Shown piece by piece: positions 1 to 7,020 of a DNA stretch of 7,134 bases. The translations under genes and the position numbers were made by a program. The notes under the pieces are model-generated. The model saw only the letters and a program-made list of their open reading frames with translations. It had not been told where the DNA came from and searched no databases. Source of the stretch: Bacteroidota bacterium (GTDB lineage: Bacteria; Bacteroidota; Bacteroidia; Bacteroidales; UBA10428); NCBI GenBank assembly GCA_024640925.1, contig JAHEEB010000174.1, positions 1 to 7,134 of the forward strand. The letters are read 5' to 3'. Numbering within the stretch: position 1 is the first letter of the stretch; each line of letters starts with the position of its first letter.

Positions 1-2003
1 TTTGGTCCGAAAAAAGCAATTTCTATAGGAGCTTCTTGTGGATCCCCGTTTCTAAACTCTTTAATCTCCACTCGTGCCCCGGGAAAACAATTAAGTTCTT
101 TCTCCAAACTTTTTAAGAAATCAGGGGTTTTATCCTTATCATATTCTCTCAATTGAACAAAGAGTTGTGCAAAGTTAGTTTGTTCGTTTTCCTGCGTAAT
201 GTTGTAATAAACCGTAGGATTGCCTTTACCAACATTGGTGCAAAAATTTAACACTTCTGCTTTTTTTGCCAATATCGATTCTACACCAATAGTAATACTG
301 TCAGTGTAAGTCAGGGTTGTCCCTGGCGGAGTTTCGATATTAATAAAAAGCTGGGGTTTTTCAGCCTTTGGAAATAAACTGAACCCTACAACAGGCAATA
401 GCATTAAACTTCCTGCCACGGCAACAATTGATATAAGAATGGTCGATTTCGGATATTTCAATCCTATTATCAGCAATTTCTCATAAGGTCCGTTGTTTAC
501 CTTATTAAGCAAACGCAAAAAATAATTTTCTTTTTCAAATTCTTTTTCTTTCAGAAAACGTGAAGCAATGAAAGGAGTTAGGGTAAATGAAACAAACAAC
601 GATGCCAGTAAAGTAAATACAATAGCAAGTGGAAGGCTTCTGATAAACTCGCCATCTCCGCCGGGCAGCATTATTACCGGAATAAAAGCAACAATCATTG
701 TTGCAGTGCAGCCAATTACAGCCCAACTTATCTGCTTGACAGCTTTAATGGTAGCCTCGTATCTGTTGTAGCCTTGTCGCATAAGGCGGGTTATGTTTTC
801 CACTACAACAATAGAATCGTCGACAAGCAATCCTAAAGAGATTACCAAACCAACTATAGATAATTGGTTTAAAGAGTTGCCTGTCAGGTGCAAAGATATC
901 AATCCAATCAGGAGAGATGAGGGAATTGCTATCATCACTATTATCGAAGCCCTTGTGCCAAGTGGTAGAAGTGTAAGAAGAATAAGCAAGATTGCAATCC
1001 CAAAATCTTCATATAAACGGTTAAGTCGCGATTCTACATTTATTGATTGATCAAATGCTTTTTCAAGTTTAATCGATGAGGGTAGAATGTTTTTAAATGA
1101 ATCTACATTTTTATCTACTGCTTTTATAACTTGTAGAATGTTTGTTCCCTCTTTCTGGTTTGCCGTAATAAAAATTGCTTTTTTACCCTGAAATCGCCCT
1201 ATATGGGTTTGGTCAGCATAATCGAATGTAACATCAGCCAAGTCTTTCAGATAAACAATATTACCATTTCCGACATGAACAATTGTGTTTTTGATATCAT
1301 TAAGAGATTCATAATTTCCCGCTGTTTTTATATTAAACTTACGGTTACCCATTTCAAGGTCACCACCGGGAATATTGGCATTGTTACTTTGGATAGCCAT
1401 GAAAACATTGTTCAGAGCAATGCCTTTTTGTGCCAACTTTTGTAAATCAACTTCTATTCGGATTTCCTGTTCTGGAAAGGCAGATATTTCAACCTTTTTT
1501 ATCGACGGTGTCTTTTCAATTTCTTTTTTCAATCTTTTGGCCTGATTTTCCAAATCTTTGTAGGAGGTATTTTCTGAAACCAGTGCATATTGTAGTATGT
1601 TTACATTATTTGTTGACCATCTGTAAACATCAAAACTATATAAATCCTGTGGGAGTTTGCTACGAATATTACTTACCTGACGCAGAACTTCTTCGTATTT
1701 TTTATTGTCGTCAGTAGAACTGAATTCAACACCCACCATGGCTACTCCATCGTTTATTGTGCTGGCCAGGTAGTCTATATCTTCAAGTTCGTTAATGGCT
1801 TCTTCCAATGGCTCAACAACGAGTTGTTCCATATCATTTGGACTGGCACCCGGGTATACTGCAACTACATAAAAATAGCTAATATCAAGGGAAGGGTCCT
1901 CACTTCGAGGCATATTAATAAAAGAATTAACTCCAAGAATCGCAATCATTAAGAAAACAGCAATGGTAAGCTGGTAGTTTTTTATGGCAAAACGCGTAAG
2001 CAT
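1..2003 (-). CDS. RND-family efflux pump, inner-membrane permease subunit (partial, C-terminal part off the window)
   Basis: The frame is open without a stop from an ATG at 2003-2001 to the left edge, giving 667 residues of a family usually about 1,000-1,050 long, so roughly the last third is missing. Visible parts match RND pumps in order: TM1 (about residues 10-28), a periplasmic porter region with the PRSEDP motif (32-37) and YPGASPNDMEQLV (50-62), then TM2-TM6 (about 335-482) and TM7 (about 520-545), followed by the start of the second periplasmic loop. TM4 carries GLLVDDSIVVVEN (391-403); D395 and D396 match the paired aspartates of AcrB proton relay (D407/D408). The partner TM10 lysine would lie outside the window. 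These pumps export lipophilic compounds from the periplasm or inner membrane using the proton gradient. It is the last visible gene of the three-gene operon, 43 bases after the adaptor gene, and no SD sequence precedes its start. Family assignment is sure; the HAE-type subclass is likely; the substrate is unknown. Confidence 0.95.
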   Translation of the reverse strand, partial: MLTRFAIKNYQLTIAVFLMIAILGVNSFINMPRSEDPSLDISYFYVVAVYPGASPNDMEQLVVEPLEEAINELEDIDYLASTINDGVAMVGVEFSSTDDNKKYEEVLRQVSNIRSKLPQDLYSFDVYRWSTNNVNILQYALVSENTSYKDLENQAKRLKKEIEKTPSIKKVEISAFPEQEIRIEVDLQKLAQKGIALNNVFMAIQSNNANIPGGDLEMGNRKFNIKTAGNYESLNDIKNTIVHVGNGNIVYLKDLADVTFDYADQTHIGRFQGKKAIFITANQKEGTNILQVIKAVDKNVDSFKNILPSSIKLEKAFDQSINVESRLNRLYEDFGIAILLILLTLLPLGTRASIIVMIAIPSSLLIGLISLHLTGNSLNQLSIVGLVISLGLLVDDSIVVVENITRLMRQGYNRYEATIKAVKQISWAVIGCTATMIVAFIPVIMLPGGDGEFIRSLPLAIVFTLLASLFVSFTLTPFIASRFLKEKEFEKENYFLRLLNKVNNGPYEKLLIIGLKYPKSTILISIVAVAGSLMLLPVVGFSLFPKAEKPQLFINIETPPGTTLTYTDSITIGVESILAKKAEVLNFCTNVGKGNPTVYYNITQENEQTNFAQLFVQLREYDKDKTPDFLKSLEKELNCFPGARVEIKEFRNGDPQEAPIEIAFFGP

Positions 2004-2046
2004 GATAATCTTTTTTATTTAACTGTTTGTTGAAAAAATTCAAAAA

Positions 2047-3090
2047 TTATTGGACAATATTCACTTTCAATCCATCTTCGAGATATGATGATCCTGTAGT
2101 AATAACCTGTCCCATTTCATTTAGGGGTTCCAGAACTGCAATTTTTTCATTTTGTATATATGCTATTGTTACAGCAACTTTATGTGCAGTTGTGTCTTCA
2201 GACTGAACGATGTAGACATAACCATTATTTCCATTGGCATCAGTTAAAGCATTGGGTGGAACAAGAGTTACTATTTGGCTGTTTTTGCTTTGAATACTAA
2301 CCTTAGCAACCAATCCATTAATAAAATTATCTTGATTTTTAGTAATCTTTAGTTCCACTTCAAAAGTACCACTCATGGCATCTGCAATTCCCGAAATACT
2401 TGTAACTATAGCGCAGAACAACTGGTTCGGGAACGCATCGAATGCAACTTGCGCAGAATCGCCTTTTTCTATCCGAACTGCATCTTTATCCGAAACGCCG
2501 GTTTTAATTACCCATTCATCTTTTCCATTGCCGGCGAAAACTAATAATGGCATGCCAGGGCCAATCATTTCATTTTCCTCTGCTAATTTGGCAACAATTC
2601 TTCCGTTCGAAGGAGCTGTGATTTGAGAATAGCGTAAATTAAATTCTGCAATGTTTTTATTTTCCAAGGCAGCTTCGTATGCCGATGTTGCGTCCTGTAA
2701 CTGGGAAAGTGTTACAACAGTGTCGGCATAAAGATTTTTTACACGGGTTAAATCTCTCTCAGCCTTATCAAAAGCAACTCTTGCTTGCTGAACCTGTGCC
2801 AAAATCTCAGTTATATCAAGTATAGCCAGCAATTGTCCTTTTTTCACAAAGTTTCCATTTTCGACATATATTTTCGAAATTATACCCCCCGTTTTAAAAG
2901 ACAGCTTATTAATCTGTTTTGAACTCAATATACCAGACGTACTTATAGGAACAGTCGCTCTTGTTTCAGATAATGTTTCTGTTTTAACGCATATTGCTTG
3001 TTCGTTTGAGAATACTGGCACATCAGAAGTACAGGAAGTAATTAACAAACTTGCTATTACTGAAAACATTAAAAATAGTGTTGTTTTCAT
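2047..3090 (-). CDS. RND efflux periplasmic adaptor (membrane fusion protein), lipoprotein
   Basis: This 347-residue protein has the length and layout of HlyD/AcrA-type adaptors, which bridge the RND pump and the outer-membrane channel. The N-terminus is a lipoprotein signal peptide with lipobox ITSC and acylated C20, so it is probably membrane-anchored. The first half of the lipoyl (barrel-sandwich) domain is at about 64-95, including GGIISKIYVENGNFVKKGQ. An alpha-helical hairpin follows at about 95-155, and the second lipoyl half at about 155-187 includes ITAPSNGRIV. A beta-barrel domain covers about 190-268 and a membrane-proximal domain about 270-347. The hairpin is short, as in many AcrA-like adaptors that meet the channel tip to tip. 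It sits between the channel gene (35 bases upstream) and the pump gene (43 bases downstream), which makes co-transcription and complex formation likely. No SD sequence precedes the ATG. The drug or other substrate cannot be inferred. Confidence 0.95.
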   Translation of the reverse strand: MKTTLFLMFSVIASLLITSCTSDVPVFSNEQAICVKTETLSETRATVPISTSGILSSKQINKLSFKTGGIISKIYVENGNFVKKGQLLAILDITEILAQVQQARVAFDKAERDLTRVKNLYADTVVTLSQLQDATSAYEAALENKNIAEFNLRYSQITAPSNGRIVAKLAEENEMIGPGMPLLVFAGNGKDEWVIKTGVSDKDAVRIEKGDSAQVAFDAFPNQLFCAIVTSISGIADAMSGTFEVELKITKNQDNFINGLVAKVSIQSKNSQIVTLVPPNALTDANGNNGYVYIVQSEDTTAHKVAVTIAYIQNEKIAVLEPLNEMGQVITTGSSYLEDGLKVNIVQ

Positions 3091-3125
3091 GATTTTGATT
3101 TTATGAGTTTTGATTTAAAAATAAA

Positions 3126-4502
3126 TTATTCGTATTCAAGAGGATAAGAAGCTGTAATTCGTTCATATTCTGCTTGTTTTACCAACACTTCGAAATAAGA
3201 TATTTCATACTGAACCAAAGTATTAGTAAGCTGGTTGCGGGCATCAAGTAATTCCAGCAACGATTTCTGACCTTCGGCATATTGCCTGTTGATTACTTTA
3301 AAGTATTCTTTTGAACTATTTAGTGATTCAAGGTTTGCCTTTCGTGCCACCATGGCCGATTCCAAGTTATTACGCGAAAGCTGTTCCTGTAAGCCTATCT
3401 GTTGCTCCGTTTCAGAAAGCAAGTTTTGTATGGTTGCTGATTGTATAAGGGCTTGCTGAATACGGCTCTTATTTTGAAATCCATTGAAAAGAGTCCACTG
3501 AAAACTGATTGTATTCATCACGTATTGCTGGTCGGCACGAAACGAAAGATAATAACCCTGATAACCCAAATCGGTTATATTGCTAATAGTAGGCACTATG
3601 TAAGACTTTTTCATTTTCAGAAAGTATTCAGATTGCTTCAAAGAGCTGTTAATTTGCATTAATTCTTCACGGTTCTTCAGTTCGAATGGCTGAACAAGAG
3701 TTACCTGCGATTCCTTTATTTCTATCATCGACGAATCGACAACAATAGGTGTCTGAAGGGGTTGGTTCAGAAGAAAATTAAAATATGCAGCTGAGGTCTT
3801 CTGATCATTTTCAGCTTTTGTTAGTTGAGCTTCTACCTGGCTTTTCTCAGCCTCTATGCGAAATATTTTCTCCTTTCCGGCCATCTGGTTATTCACCAGC
3901 TTTTCATTTACCCTATAGGCTTCGCTAACAAGCTCCATAGCACTATTGTATGCTTCAACTACTTTTAGCGATTGCAGGTACTGTAAGTATGCAGTCTTAA
4001 TATCCTTTATCAGTTCTCGTTTATAAACCAGCAATTCTGCCTGTGAATACTGAATTGCTTCCTTTTTTATCTTACGATTGTAAAAAATCTCAGCATTTAC
4101 AAGAGGAACAATAACCCTGACTTTGGTATCGTGATAATCGTTTGGTAGAAACTGTATATTCTGATTGGAAATTTGTGGAAATCCACCTTGTTGCCCCATA
4201 CCTTCCAGAATCTGGTTTAAAGATGAATAAACAGGGTTAAGTAAATCTCCAATTGGTAAATCTATAGATCGGCCTCCTTTTGCAGAATAGTATTGAGCAT
4301 CAACACCAACCTGTGGATAGAATAATCCGTTCGCCTCCTTAAGCGCCTGAAGGCAGTTTTCAAGATTAAGTTCCTTTTGTTTCAGAGCCAGATTGTTTTC
4401 CAACCCCTGCATTATATATGAATCAAGAACCCTGACAGATTGACCACCAACAGGTAAAAGAATAAAAAGCAAAAGAAATATCCATAAAGTAGATGAATAC
4501 AT
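3126..4502 (-). CDS. TolC-like outer-membrane efflux channel protein
   Basis: From the chosen ATG (4502-4500) the protein is 458 residues, normal for the outer-membrane efflux protein family. The start was chosen because it opens directly into a signal peptide: MYSS, a hydrophobic core at 6-18, then VGGQS as a likely signal peptidase I region. Two structural repeats are visible: FYPQVGVDAQY (61-71) followed by long helices at about 145-240, and a second unit with TLFNGFQNKSRIQQA (337-351) followed by helices at about 352-450. The C-terminal YAEGQKSLLELLDARNQL (408-425) is typical of the family. The protein should form a trimeric channel through the outer membrane and periplasm, docking to the adaptor encoded next. 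The frame stays open upstream to an ATG at 4715-4713, which would add 71 residues in front of the signal peptide; that would bury the signal sequence, so the longer form is judged unlikely. It is the first gene of the operon. Confidence 0.93.
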   Translation of the reverse strand: MYSSTLWIFLLLFILLPVGGQSVRVLDSYIMQGLENNLALKQKELNLENCLQALKEANGLFYPQVGVDAQYYSAKGGRSIDLPIGDLLNPVYSSLNQILEGMGQQGGFPQISNQNIQFLPNDYHDTKVRVIVPLVNAEIFYNRKIKKEAIQYSQAELLVYKRELIKDIKTAYLQYLQSLKVVEAYNSAMELVSEAYRVNEKLVNNQMAGKEKIFRIEAEKSQVEAQLTKAENDQKTSAAYFNFLLNQPLQTPIVVDSSMIEIKESQVTLVQPFELKNREELMQINSSLKQSEYFLKMKKSYIVPTISNITDLGYQGYYLSFRADQQYVMNTISFQWTLFNGFQNKSRIQQALIQSATIQNLLSETEQQIGLQEQLSRNNLESAMVARKANLESLNSSKEYFKVINRQYAEGQKSLLELLDARNQLTNTLVQYEISYFEVLVKQAEYERITASYPLEYE

Positions 4503-4796
4503 ATACGAATTCTTGTAAACAGGGAACAAAGTGTTAATTAATTTTTGAAGGGTGCTTCCATTTACAGTACCTCTATCTATGCTAATTTTTTTTCCATTGT
4601 TGATAAACTGATTAGCGTTCTGTTTATATGCAACTGATTGTGTCATTCTTCGATTGTTTCCTGGTTTTATGATACATAAATTGAGATAAAAGTATATAGT
4701 CCTGTCAGGCTGCATTACAGAATTCCTTTGTAGTGGATAATTTTAGGAATGAAATGGATATAATGTGAGAATTTAATGAGTAAATGTTCTCCTGGC

Positions 4797-4823
4797 TTAT
4801 AATTTTTGGTTAAAAGGAGTCAT
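4797..4823 (-). other. Possible leader mini-ORF upstream of the efflux operon
   Basis: On the minus strand an ATG (4823-4821) opens a nine-codon frame encoding MTPFNQKL and ending in TAA (4799-4797). It is preceded by AAAGGAG with a five-base spacer, the best SD-like site seen in the window, whereas the real genes around it have none. The SD is one arm of the inverted repeat and the other arm falls inside codons 2-4 of the mini-ORF, so pairing would hide the SD. This is the geometry of a translational leader, but such a short ORF can arise by chance and SD use is weak in Bacteroidota. Listed as a candidate only. Confidence 0.2.
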
Positions 4824-4835
4824 TGGATCTCCTTT
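4813..4835. repeat. Inverted repeat (7-base arms, 9-base loop) in the divergent region
   Basis: AAAGGAG at 4813-4819 is perfectly repeated in inverted form as CTCCTTT at 4829-4835, with nine bases between. On either strand the RNA could form a small hairpin. On the minus strand it sits in the probable leader of the efflux operon, and the 5' arm is itself an SD-like AAAGGAG placed five bases before an ATG. It has no run of T after the stem, so it does not look like an intrinsic terminator. It could be a leader hairpin or a protein-binding site, or a chance repeat; a 7-base arm is short. Confidence 0.5.
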
Positions 4836-4884
4836 ATTCTTTAAATAATCATTAAATTTATATCTCTGTCAATCAGATGTAGTA

Positions 4885-5802
4885 ATGAGAATTTGGGGTA
4901 TTATACTATTATTCATAATCTATTCCTGTTCTAAAACAGAATTGATTGAACCTGCAGGTTTTGAGACAAATATAGTTGCAGACTCTATTGTTTTTGCGGT
5001 AATTGGCGATTATGGTTCCGCTGGTGAACCCGAAAAACTTGTTTCGGATATGGTGAAAAGCTGGAATCCTGATTTTATAGTTACCCTTGGTGACAATAAT
5101 TATGTTGAAGGAAAGCTAAAAACACTCAAAGAAAATATTAGTCAGTATTATAAAGATTATATTTATAATTACGATGCACCTTCGGAGTTTCGGTGCAAAG
5201 GTAAAGCGTTTGATGAAGAGACGAACCGTTTTTTCCCAACTCCTGGAAATCATGATGCAAACAATAAAGACAAGCTTATACCCTACTTCAATTTTTTCAC
5301 CCTCCCGGGAAATGAAAATTACTATAAATTTTGCTGGGGTCCGGTTTGTTTTTTCTCACTGAATTCAGTAACAGGAAATATGGAAGAGCAGAAAATATGG
5401 TTAGAACAACAGCTCGCTGAATCTGTGAGCCCATTTAATATCGTTTATTTTCATCATCCGCCATTTTCCAGCGGTCCGCATGGCAATAATGTAAAAATGC
5501 AGTGGAGTTTTTATAACCTGGGAATAAATGCTGTTTTTTCAGGACATGATCATATTTACAACCGGATTGAAAAAAAGGGAGAGGGAGGAATGGTTTACAT
5601 TGTAAATGGATTAGGTGGCAGGACATCAAATGAATGTAACATATCAGCCTTATCTTCTGAAACATTCGACTCCTTCTGTTATGATGTTGATTATGGCGCT
5701 ATTAAAGCAACAGCAACCGAGGAGAGGCTTGTAGTTGAATTCTTTTCAATAAGTAGTCCTTTGCATTCCATTGACAGCATTGTTTTCACAAGATTAGAGT
5801 AA
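4885..5802 (+). CDS. Purple-acid-phosphatase-like metallophosphoesterase, predicted lipoprotein
   Basis: This 305-residue protein belongs to the calcineurin-like metallophosphoesterase superfamily. The motifs appear in order: GDYG (41-44, metal ligand D42), GDNNY (69-73, bridging D70 and Y73), GNHD (121-124, N122/H123), FHHPP (189-193, H190 or H191) and GHDHIYNR (220-227, H221/H223). The tyrosine in GDxxY is the position of the iron-binding tyrosinate in purple acid phosphatases, and LGDNNY resembles the LGDNFY of the mammalian ACP5 type, so phosphomonoester hydrolysis is the likely reaction. The N-terminus has a short hydrophobic stretch (4-13) ending in IYSC, a fair lipobox with C15, so a lipid-anchored periplasmic or surface location is predicted. 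Five further cysteines (104, 150, 155, 251, 265) lie in the exported part and could form disulfides. No SD sequence precedes the ATG. The gene is divergent from the efflux operon and ends 14 bases from the convergent deacetylase gene. The substrate is unknown. Confidence 0.9.
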   Translation: MRIWGIILLFIIYSCSKTELIEPAGFETNIVADSIVFAVIGDYGSAGEPEKLVSDMVKSWNPDFIVTLGDNNYVEGKLKTLKENISQYYKDYIYNYDAPSEFRCKGKAFDEETNRFFPTPGNHDANNKDKLIPYFNFFTLPGNENYYKFCWGPVCFFSLNSVTGNMEEQKIWLEQQLAESVSPFNIVYFHHPPFSSGPHGNNVKMQWSFYNLGINAVFSGHDHIYNRIEKKGEGGMVYIVNGLGGRTSNECNISALSSETFDSFCYDVDYGAIKATATEERLVVEFFSISSPLHSIDSIVFTRLE

Positions 5803-5815
5803 AAATAAATATTTT
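5802..5815. repeat. AT-only inverted repeat between two convergent genes
   Basis: AAAATA (5802-5807) and TATTTT (5810-5815) form an inverted repeat with two bases between, lying in the 14-base gap between the stop codons of the phosphatase and the deacetylase. Being all A/T and with almost no loop, it would make only a weak hairpin. It might contribute to bidirectional transcription termination, since no GC-rich terminator stem is present between the genes, but the evidence is thin. Confidence 0.25.
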
Positions 5816-5816
5816 G

Positions 5817-6953
5817 TCATTTCATCTGTTTAGCATCCATCCAGTTAACATCTGAATTTTTCAGCGAGTTCCAGATTATTGGTAAGGCTTCGTTTGCTTT
5901 GGAGTGTGAATCATGAAAAAGCAAAACACCTTTTCTCCAGAGAAGTATTAACGTTATTACTCTGTCTGCTACCTCTCCAGATGTTATTTTTGCATTCCAA
6001 TCCTGCGAATCGATATTCCATAACATCACTCGAATGTCATTCTGTCCCAAAAATTCAATCATGTTATCGTTACGTTGCCCGTATGGTGGCCGGAAATATC
6101 CGGCTCTGTTATTTTCGGTTATAACGGAATCGATTAAATGTTTAGTGAATGTAATGGAATATTGCCACTCGCTGTATTTAGGATGAACATTATGAACCTT
6201 TCCATGTGACCCAACAACCACCGAGTTATATAATTCATTCATCTTTTGCTCAGAACTAGCTTTAAGCCGGGCATTAAAATTATCTCCCAGAACAAAGAAA
6301 ACTCCATTCATATGATTTTTACTTAATGTGGAAATCAACTTATCCGTATTTCCACCTGATAAAGTAGGTCCATCGTCGAAAGTAAGCAGAAACTGTTTAT
6401 CACCAAATGTAAAACCATTTACTTCGGAGTTTTGTAATGTAAGAATTTCGCTGGTAACTCGCGGAAACAGAGCTGCAAGCCGCATTTGTTCGTAAATATA
6501 ACTATCGTAGAAAGCTTTGGCTTCAGTAAACCAGGCTTTCAGGTTTCCCGGAACTGACTTTTCCAGGGAGCTGGCTGCATTAGCCAATCCCTGCCAGTTT
6601 ATAGGTTTAGGAATTTCAATAAAATTATGAACAGATGTATTGGTTAGGGCATTGAAATTTGACATCAACACTTTCTTTGTTTGTTCCTTCCACAGATTAA
6701 TTGAAGACATGGATATTTTTTCAACTCCAAGAAATTTTTTAATACTGTCTTCAATCATTATCTGATCACGAAGTTGAAATACATCAATAAAAACAAGCAT
6801 TTCCATTTTTGATGCAAAATCAAATTCCTCTGTTGAGCTAATCTCATAAGGCCACAAACTGCGATCAATCTTGGCTACTTGCTTGGGACCACCAGCTTTA
6901 ATCATTGGAGCAATGTTAGAAAATAAAAGAATCAGCAATACGATTTTTTTCAT
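5817..6953 (-). CDS. Secreted polysaccharide deacetylase (NodB domain, carbohydrate esterase family 4 type) with an N-terminal extension
   Basis: This 378-residue protein starts with a Sec signal peptide (MKKIVLLILLF, likely cut after IKA at residue 20). Residues 21 to about 182 form a probably helical region I cannot assign to a family; it contains SLWPYEI (32-38) and several amphipathic stretches. The NodB domain spans about 185-372 and all five motifs are visible: TFDDGP (191-196; D193 likely catalytic base, D194 metal ligand), SHGKVH (249-254; metal ligands H250 and H254), RPPYG (288-292), DSQDW (315-319) and LLFHD (344-348; H347 likely catalytic acid). Motif 2 has glycine where Ser/Thr usually follows the first histidine. 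The enzyme should remove acetyl groups from an N-acetylated sugar polymer such as peptidoglycan or an exopolysaccharide, in the periplasm or outside the cell; which polymer is unknown. There is no SD before the ATG. It converges on the phosphatase gene and follows the partial gene at the right edge by 67 bases. Confidence 0.92.
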   Translation of the reverse strand: MKKIVLLILLFSNIAPMIKAGGPKQVAKIDRSLWPYEISSTEEFDFASKMEMLVFIDVFQLRDQIMIEDSIKKFLGVEKISMSSINLWKEQTKKVLMSNFNALTNTSVHNFIEIPKPINWQGLANAASSLEKSVPGNLKAWFTEAKAFYDSYIYEQMRLAALFPRVTSEILTLQNSEVNGFTFGDKQFLLTFDDGPTLSGGNTDKLISTLSKNHMNGVFFVLGDNFNARLKASSEQKMNELYNSVVVGSHGKVHNVHPKYSEWQYSITFTKHLIDSVITENNRAGYFRPPYGQRNDNMIEFLGQNDIRVMLWNIDSQDWNAKITSGEVADRVITLILLWRKGVLLFHDSHSKANEALPIIWNSLKNSDVNWMDAKQMK

Positions 6954-7020
6954 TTGGGCTTGACATTAATAATATTTTGCTCAATGATAAAGGAACAATT
7001 TCTTAGTAAATCAGCTGATA
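6954..7020 (-). promoter_or_regulatory. Intergenic gap with a possible promoter for the deacetylase gene
   Basis: This 67-base gap separates two minus-strand genes. On the minus strand TATCATTG (6989-6982) matches seven of eight positions of the Bacteroidota -7 box TAnnTTTG and lies 28 bases before the deacetylase ATG. A TTTA about 17 bases further upstream could stand for the -33 element, slightly closer than the usual 19-21. A perfect 10-base palindrome, ATCAGCTGAT (7010-7019), adjoins the stop codon of the upstream gene. There is no terminator-like stem with a T-run, so read-through from the upstream gene is also possible. Confidence 0.3.

Larger units (their letters stand above)
4503..4884. 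promoter_or_regulatory. Divergent upstream region of the efflux operon and the phosphatase gene
   Basis: This stretch of about 380 bases separates the minus-strand efflux operon from the plus-strand phosphatase gene, so promoters for both should lie here. Bases 4503-4715 can be read as an in-frame 71-residue extension of the channel protein, but the reading does not resemble any domain I recognise. For the plus strand, TATCTCTG at 4861-4868 matches seven of eight positions of the Bacteroidota -7 box (TAnnTTTG), about 17 bases before the ATG, but no clear TTTG -33 box is placed correctly. Another partial match, TAATTTTT, is at 4800-4807. For the minus strand I found only weak partial matches. 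Placement of promoters here rests on gene orientation, not on strong motifs. No regulator gene (TetR, AraC or two-component) is present in the window. Confidence 0.5.

Noticed and set aside
568..771. Plus-strand open frame of 67 codons inside the pump gene
   Set aside because: It lies wholly within the strong minus-strand RND coding frame and its translation resembles no protein family; it is a shadow frame, as are the other plus-strand frames between 793 and 1717.
3091..3125. Repeated TTTTGAT units between channel and adaptor genes
   Set aside because: Only a few short A/T-rich copies in a 35-base spacer; this fits low-complexity intergenic sequence and has no clear repeat structure.
4701..4709. 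Interrupted palindrome CCTGTCAGG near the upstream ATG of the channel frame
   Set aside because: Arms are only four bases long, too short to separate from chance, and no second copy is seen nearby.
4813..4835. Reading the inverted repeat as a rho-independent terminator
   Set aside because: It lies between divergent genes, has a weak stem and lacks a continuous T-run after it on either strand.
5435..5665. Minus-strand open frame of 76 codons opposite the phosphatase gene
   Set aside because: It is antisense to the motif-bearing FHHPP and GHDH region of the phosphatase and has no start signal or family resemblance.
5879..6124. Plus-strand open frame of 81 codons opposite the deacetylase gene
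   Set aside because: It is antisense to the conserved NodB motifs 3-5, and the composition is that of a shadow frame.
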